From: Gammaproteobacteria bacterium
GTDB lineage: Bacteria > Pseudomonadota > Gammaproteobacteria > Pseudomonadales > Oleiphilaceae
Length of the DNA stretch: 6,826 bases
Direction: 5' to 3'
Assembly (NCBI GenBank): GCA_003695085.1
Contig: RFIV01000026.1
Location: 1-6,826 of the forward strand
Of this stretch, positions 5,640-6,826 are shown in pieces. The translations under genes were made by a program, and so were the position numbers. Below the pieces are notes generated by a model, which saw only the letters and a list, made by a program, of their open reading frames with translations, had not been told where the DNA came from and did no database searches. Position 1 is the stretch's first letter; each line of letters begins with the position of its first letter.

Positions 5640-6787
5640 TGTCTGCCCGTTTTCCGGCGCGCGTGCTCGTCGGCGCGGTTGCAGGTTACATGGCGCTGTA
5701 TGCGCCTCAGCCGCTGTTGCCGGCGTTGTCTGACCGCTATGGCCTGTCACCTTCGGTGGCGGGCCTTTTGATTGGCGTGGTGCTGGACGGGCTTGCGCTC
5801 GGTCCATTGATACTGGGGCGCCTGGTCAGTGGCGTGCCGCCGGATCGGGTCCTGAAGGGAAGCTGGTGCCTGCTTGCACTCTCCTGCGTGGGCTTGATGG
5901 CCGACGCCGGCTTTGAAGGGTGGATGATGGGGCGCCTTTTTCAGGCCGCTCTGCTGCCAGTGCTGTTTTCCTCCTCCATGGCAGCGATCGCTGCCGCGGC
6001 ACCGGCAGACGCCAAGCCCCGATGGATGGCCTTTTTTGTGGCAGGCACCATTGCGGGTGGCTTTCTGGGGCGTGCGCTCATGGGGGCAGCGCACACGTGG
6101 GCCGACTGGCGGCTTTTCTATCTGGCTCTCGCCGTGGTGTGCGCCCTGCTGGTATTCTGGCCAGCGCAACAGAAATTGCCCGGCGGGCACAGGGCGCCGG
6201 TTGCCTTCACTGCCGAAGCGGTGCGGCGCATCCTCCGTCGGCCCAGGCAAAGCGTGCCGCTGCTGATGGTGATGACGGCGTTCTTCTGCTTCCAGGGCAT
6301 TCTGAATTTCCTGCCTTTTCGTATTCGTGAGGTGGATGCGGAAAGCTCGGAACTGCTCATCGGGTTGATGTATGGTGGTTATGCGCTGGGGCTGGTTGCC
6401 TCGCTGGCTGCGCCCTGGGTCAACCGGTTGTCGGGGCTGTACCGTTGGCGCTATCCTGCAGGGCTAACCCTGTATCTCGTGGCTCTGGCAGGTCTGACAT
6501 CCGATAGTCTGGTCCAGATATTCGTCTCGGTGGCCCTGGTGTGCGTCGCCATGTTCTGGATTCACTCACATGCAACTGCCGAGTTTTCGGTCAGACCGAA
6601 GGAGGCGGCTCTGAGTGCCGCGCTGTATGTATCGGCCTACTACGTCGCAGGCACGAGTGGCAGCTATTTTCCCGGTCTGCTGTTCCAGAGCGGGGGGTGG
6701 GACGGTATGCTCGGTGGGTTGGCCGCGTTGCTGGCAATCATGACAGTGTTTGCAACGTCGCGTTGCATGCAAGACAAGAGGGCTTGA
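5639..6787 (+). CDS. MFS transporter, YnfM/AraJ-like, substrate unknown
   Basis: This 382-residue hydrophobic protein has the two-halves layout of a 12-helix major facilitator. Helices lie near residues 9-28, 40-60, 75-92, 98-118, 127-150 and 157-175, then a basic cytoplasmic loop (about 176-205, with RRILRRPRQ), then a second hydrophobic half. Features recalling the YnfM/AraJ drug- or sugar-efflux group are YAPQPLLPALSDRYGLSP (21-38), a glycine-rich helix 5 (G136 to G149) and DWR at 156-158. The loop 2-3 motif A is degenerate: S64 and P67 stand where Asp and Gly are usual. The start at 5639 shares one base with the dcd stop (TGATG) and has a GAAGG four bases upstream. The frame remains open to 5567 inside dcd, but that extension is hydrophilic and would overlap dcd by 73 bases, so I reject it. 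Efflux is a guess; the substrate cannot be read from sequence. Confidence 0.85.
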   Translation: MSARFPARVLVGAVAGYMALYAPQPLLPALSDRYGLSPSVAGLLIGVVLDGLALGPLILGRLVSGVPPDRVLKGSWCLLALSCVGLMADAGFEGWMMGRLFQAALLPVLFSSSMAAIAAAAPADAKPRWMAFFVAGTIAGGFLGRALMGAAHTWADWRLFYLALAVVCALLVFWPAQQKLPGGHRAPVAFTAEAVRRILRRPRQSVPLLMVMTAFFCFQGILNFLPFRIREVDAESSELLIGLMYGGYALGLVASLAAPWVNRLSGLYRWRYPAGLTLYLVALAGLTSDSLVQIFVSVALVCVAMFWIHSHATAEFSVRPKEAALSAALYVSAYYVAGTSGSYFPGLLFQSGGWDGMLGGLAALLAIMTVFATSRCMQDKRA

Positions 6788-6788
6788 G

Positions 6789-6826
6789 GTGGAAGGGGTT
6801 ATTCAGTTCAGTGCAGTCTGCGAATC
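6789..6826 (+). CDS. possible start of a further gene, cut by the window edge
   Basis: A GTG at 6789, one base after the transporter stop, opens a frame that reaches the window end (12 codons, starting MEGVIQFSAVCE). AGAGGG at 6777-6782, inside the end of the transporter gene, lies six bases upstream, which is ideal Shine-Dalgarno spacing. The position continues the tight spacing of apbC, dcd and the transporter. The residues faintly recall the N-terminus of class II aldolase/adducin proteins (EGxIxF), but this is far too short to assign a family. A chance open frame of this length is quite possible. Confidence 0.35.
   Translation, partial: MEGVIQFSAVCE

Noticed and set aside
5193..5807. Minus-strand open frame of 204 codons opposite dcd and the transporter start
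   Set aside because: It is antisense to the well-conserved dcd and shows no recognisable domain or start signal.
1..6826. Mobile elements, CRISPR arrays, tRNA or rRNA genes, toxin-antitoxin or defence systems
   Set aside because: I saw no repeats in array form, no transposase or integrase motifs, no tRNA-like cloverleaf, and no gene outside the housekeeping, rsx and transporter set. The gene order is compact and syntenic.

Overview
The window looks like an ordinary chromosomal stretch of a moderately GC-rich gammaproteobacterium. The proteins resemble well-known Escherichia coli and Pseudomonas aeruginosa homologues from memory. RsxA and RsxC read like the E. coli proteins almost throughout, and Dcd reads like the P. 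aeruginosa protein. The neighbourhood dcd / apbC / metG / rsxABC is a familiar gammaproteobacterial arrangement. The genus cannot be fixed from sequence alone. A marine or pseudomonad-like gammaproteobacterium is a reasonable guess, no more.

Layout. The left half is on the minus strand. Reading in the direction of transcription, it holds metG (methionyl-tRNA synthetase), a 104-base gap with a plausible promoter, then rsxA, rsxB and the first 167 codons of rsxC, which runs off the left edge. The rsx genes are packed as an operon: 9 bases between rsxA and rsxB, and a 4-base ATGA overlap between rsxB and rsxC. The right half is on the plus strand. It holds apbC (Mrp-type Fe-S carrier ATPase), dcd (dCTP deaminase), a major facilitator superfamily (MFS) transporter that overlaps the dcd stop by one base, and what may be the first 12 codons of a further gene at the right edge. 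metG and apbC diverge from a 134-base region in which candidate promoters for the two directions share nearly the same -10 bases.

How the genes relate. RsxABC are subunits of a membrane electron-transport complex rich in Fe-S clusters. In E. coli this complex keeps SoxR reduced, and in other bacteria the Rnf version couples ferredoxin/NAD oxidoreduction to ion transport. ApbC carries and delivers Fe-S clusters, so its closeness to rsx is biologically coherent, though no direct link is shown here. Dcd makes dUTP from dCTP, feeding dTTP synthesis. MetG charges tRNA with methionine. The MFS protein is the one accessory-looking gene; its substrate is unknown, and it has an unusual loop 2-3 motif.

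I found no RNA genes, insertion sequences, CRISPR arrays, att sites or convincing intrinsic terminators. There is no gene-free stretch over 300 bases. I do not see evidence for a new biological system. The points worth a second look are start-site corrections, the overlapping divergent promoters, the degenerate transporter motif and the cut-off gene at the right edge.
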